Assembly: GCA_934659475.1 (NCBI GenBank)
Contig: CAKUHX010000079.1
Location: 1 to 7,337, forward strand
Source: an uncultured Oscillospiraceae bacterium
Lineage (GTDB): Bacteria > Bacillota > Clostridia > Oscillospirales > Oscillospiraceae
Direction of reading: 5' to 3'
DNA length: 7,337 nucleotides
The translations under genes were made by a program, and so were the position numbers. The notes below the pieces were generated by a model. The model was not told the DNA's origin and made no database searches. It saw nothing but the letters and a program-made list of their open reading frames with translations. Position 1 is the first letter of the stretch; the number at the start of each line of letters is the position of its first letter. Positions 7,085-7,337 of the stretch are shown here, in pieces.

Positions 7085-7115
7085 TATTGCAACTGCTCTC
7101 GCAGCAACAAACTAG

Positions 7116-7144
7116 ATTGTAATCGAAAGACTTGTTCTTGTCAA
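7116..7144 (-). promoter_or_regulatory. Strong predicted promoter of the 5S rRNA gene
   Basis: On the minus strand a perfect TTGACA (7144-7139), a 17-base spacer and TACAAT (7121-7116) predict a start near 7109, about 25 bases before mature 5S. A 6-bp inverted repeat (GACTTG/CAAGTC, 7129-7147) overlaps the -35 element. The match to consensus suits a stable-RNA promoter. Confidence 0.85.
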
Positions 7145-7153
7145 GTCCTTTTC

Positions 7154-7188
7154 TCAAGATCCAAACCAACGAAGTGTTTGGATCTTGA
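7154..7188. repeat. 13-bp perfect inverted repeat upstream of the 5S promoter
   Basis: TCAAGATCCAAAC (7154-7166) and GTTTGGATCTTGA (7176-7188) are exact inverted copies around a 9-base loop. An outer TTTTC/GAAAA pair (7149-7153 with 7194-7198) can extend the stem past a bulge. No T-run follows on either strand, so it is not an obvious terminator. It may be an RNA-processing stem in a transcript reading on from the tRNA, or a protein site above the 5S promoter. Confidence 0.75.
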
Positions 7189-7260
7189 AACGAGAAAACA
7201 GCGAAGGGAATGAGCTTTCGTGTTTACACGGAAGCGAACGATCCGCAGCTTGTTTTCGAG

Positions 7261-7335
7261 TGGTGACCCGTACGGGAATCGAACCCATGTTTGCGGCGTG
7301 AGAGGCCGCCGTCTTAACCGCTTGACCAACGGGCC
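7261..7335 (-). tRNA. tRNA-Glu (anticodon CUC)
   Basis: A complete 75-base tRNA gene on the minus strand with an encoded CCA (7263-7261). The acceptor stem GGCCCGU/ACGGGUC closes with one G-U pair; the D stem is GUC/GAC; the anticodon stem is GCGGC/GCCGC around loop CUCUCAC, giving anticodon CUC; the T arm AUGGG/CCCGU surrounds UUCGAUU; the discriminator base is A. The anticodon reads GAG, fitting a GC-rich genome in which GAG is the common Glu codon. The 5' end lies two bases from the window edge, so its promoter and any upstream RNA genes are not visible. Confidence 0.95.
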
Positions 7336-7337
7336 AG

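Noticed and set aside
7154..7188. The long inverted repeat as a terminator for tRNA-Glu.
   Set aside because: No T-run follows the stem on either strand; minus-strand sequence after it is GAAAAGG.
7141..7329. Short open frames crossing the tRNA-Glu gene and the tRNA-5S spacer.
   Set aside because: They run through a tRNA and hairpins, so they are chance frames rather than genes.

Overview
The window is a piece of a GC-rich bacterial chromosome carrying ordinary housekeeping and metabolic genes. Gene content and style suggest a Clostridia-type Firmicute, perhaps the Oscillospiraceae. The pointers are ATP-dependent PEP carboxykinase, a SigL-type sigma-54, a DUF1275/YoaK membrane protein, an RNHCP zinc-ribbon protein, strong purine-rich ribosome sites, TTGACA/TATAAT-like promoters, U-tract hairpin terminators and a CCA-encoding tRNA gene. 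This placement is an inference from sequence style, not from a search.

Layout, left to right. (1) Bases 2-646 hold the 3' part of pckA, closed by a GC-rich terminator. (2) A DUF1275 membrane protein follows at 709-1359. (3) A bidirectional terminator separates it from a convergent glycerol-kinase-like FGGY kinase (1421-2914, minus). (4) A 220-bp divergent region carries a promoter for the kinase and one for rpoN. (5) rpoN (3135-4505), an RNHCP protein (4528-4953) and a GNAT acetyltransferase broken by a +1 G (4957-5473) run as a compact plus-strand cluster. (6) A 19-bp-stem bidirectional terminator separates that cluster from convergent folC (5511-6779, minus), which has its own promoter. (7) The right end is a stable-RNA region on the minus strand: tRNA-Glu(CUC), then a 5S rRNA gene with its own strong promoter and terminator.

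The genes do not form one pathway. pckA links oxaloacetate and PEP, the FGGY kinase would feed a phosphorylated polyol into lower glycolysis if it acts on glycerol, and folC makes polyglutamylated folates. rpoN supplies an alternative sigma factor, but no activator gene and no convincing sigma-54 promoter is visible here.

I found no clear evidence of a wholly new system. The points most worth checking are the 5S gene transcribed apart from 16S/23S with inverted repeats around its promoter, the FGGY kinase that looks like GlpK but has Gly where GlpK has its glycerol-binding Arg83, the single-base frameshift in the GNAT gene, and the uncharacterised RNHCP-GNAT pair downstream of rpoN.
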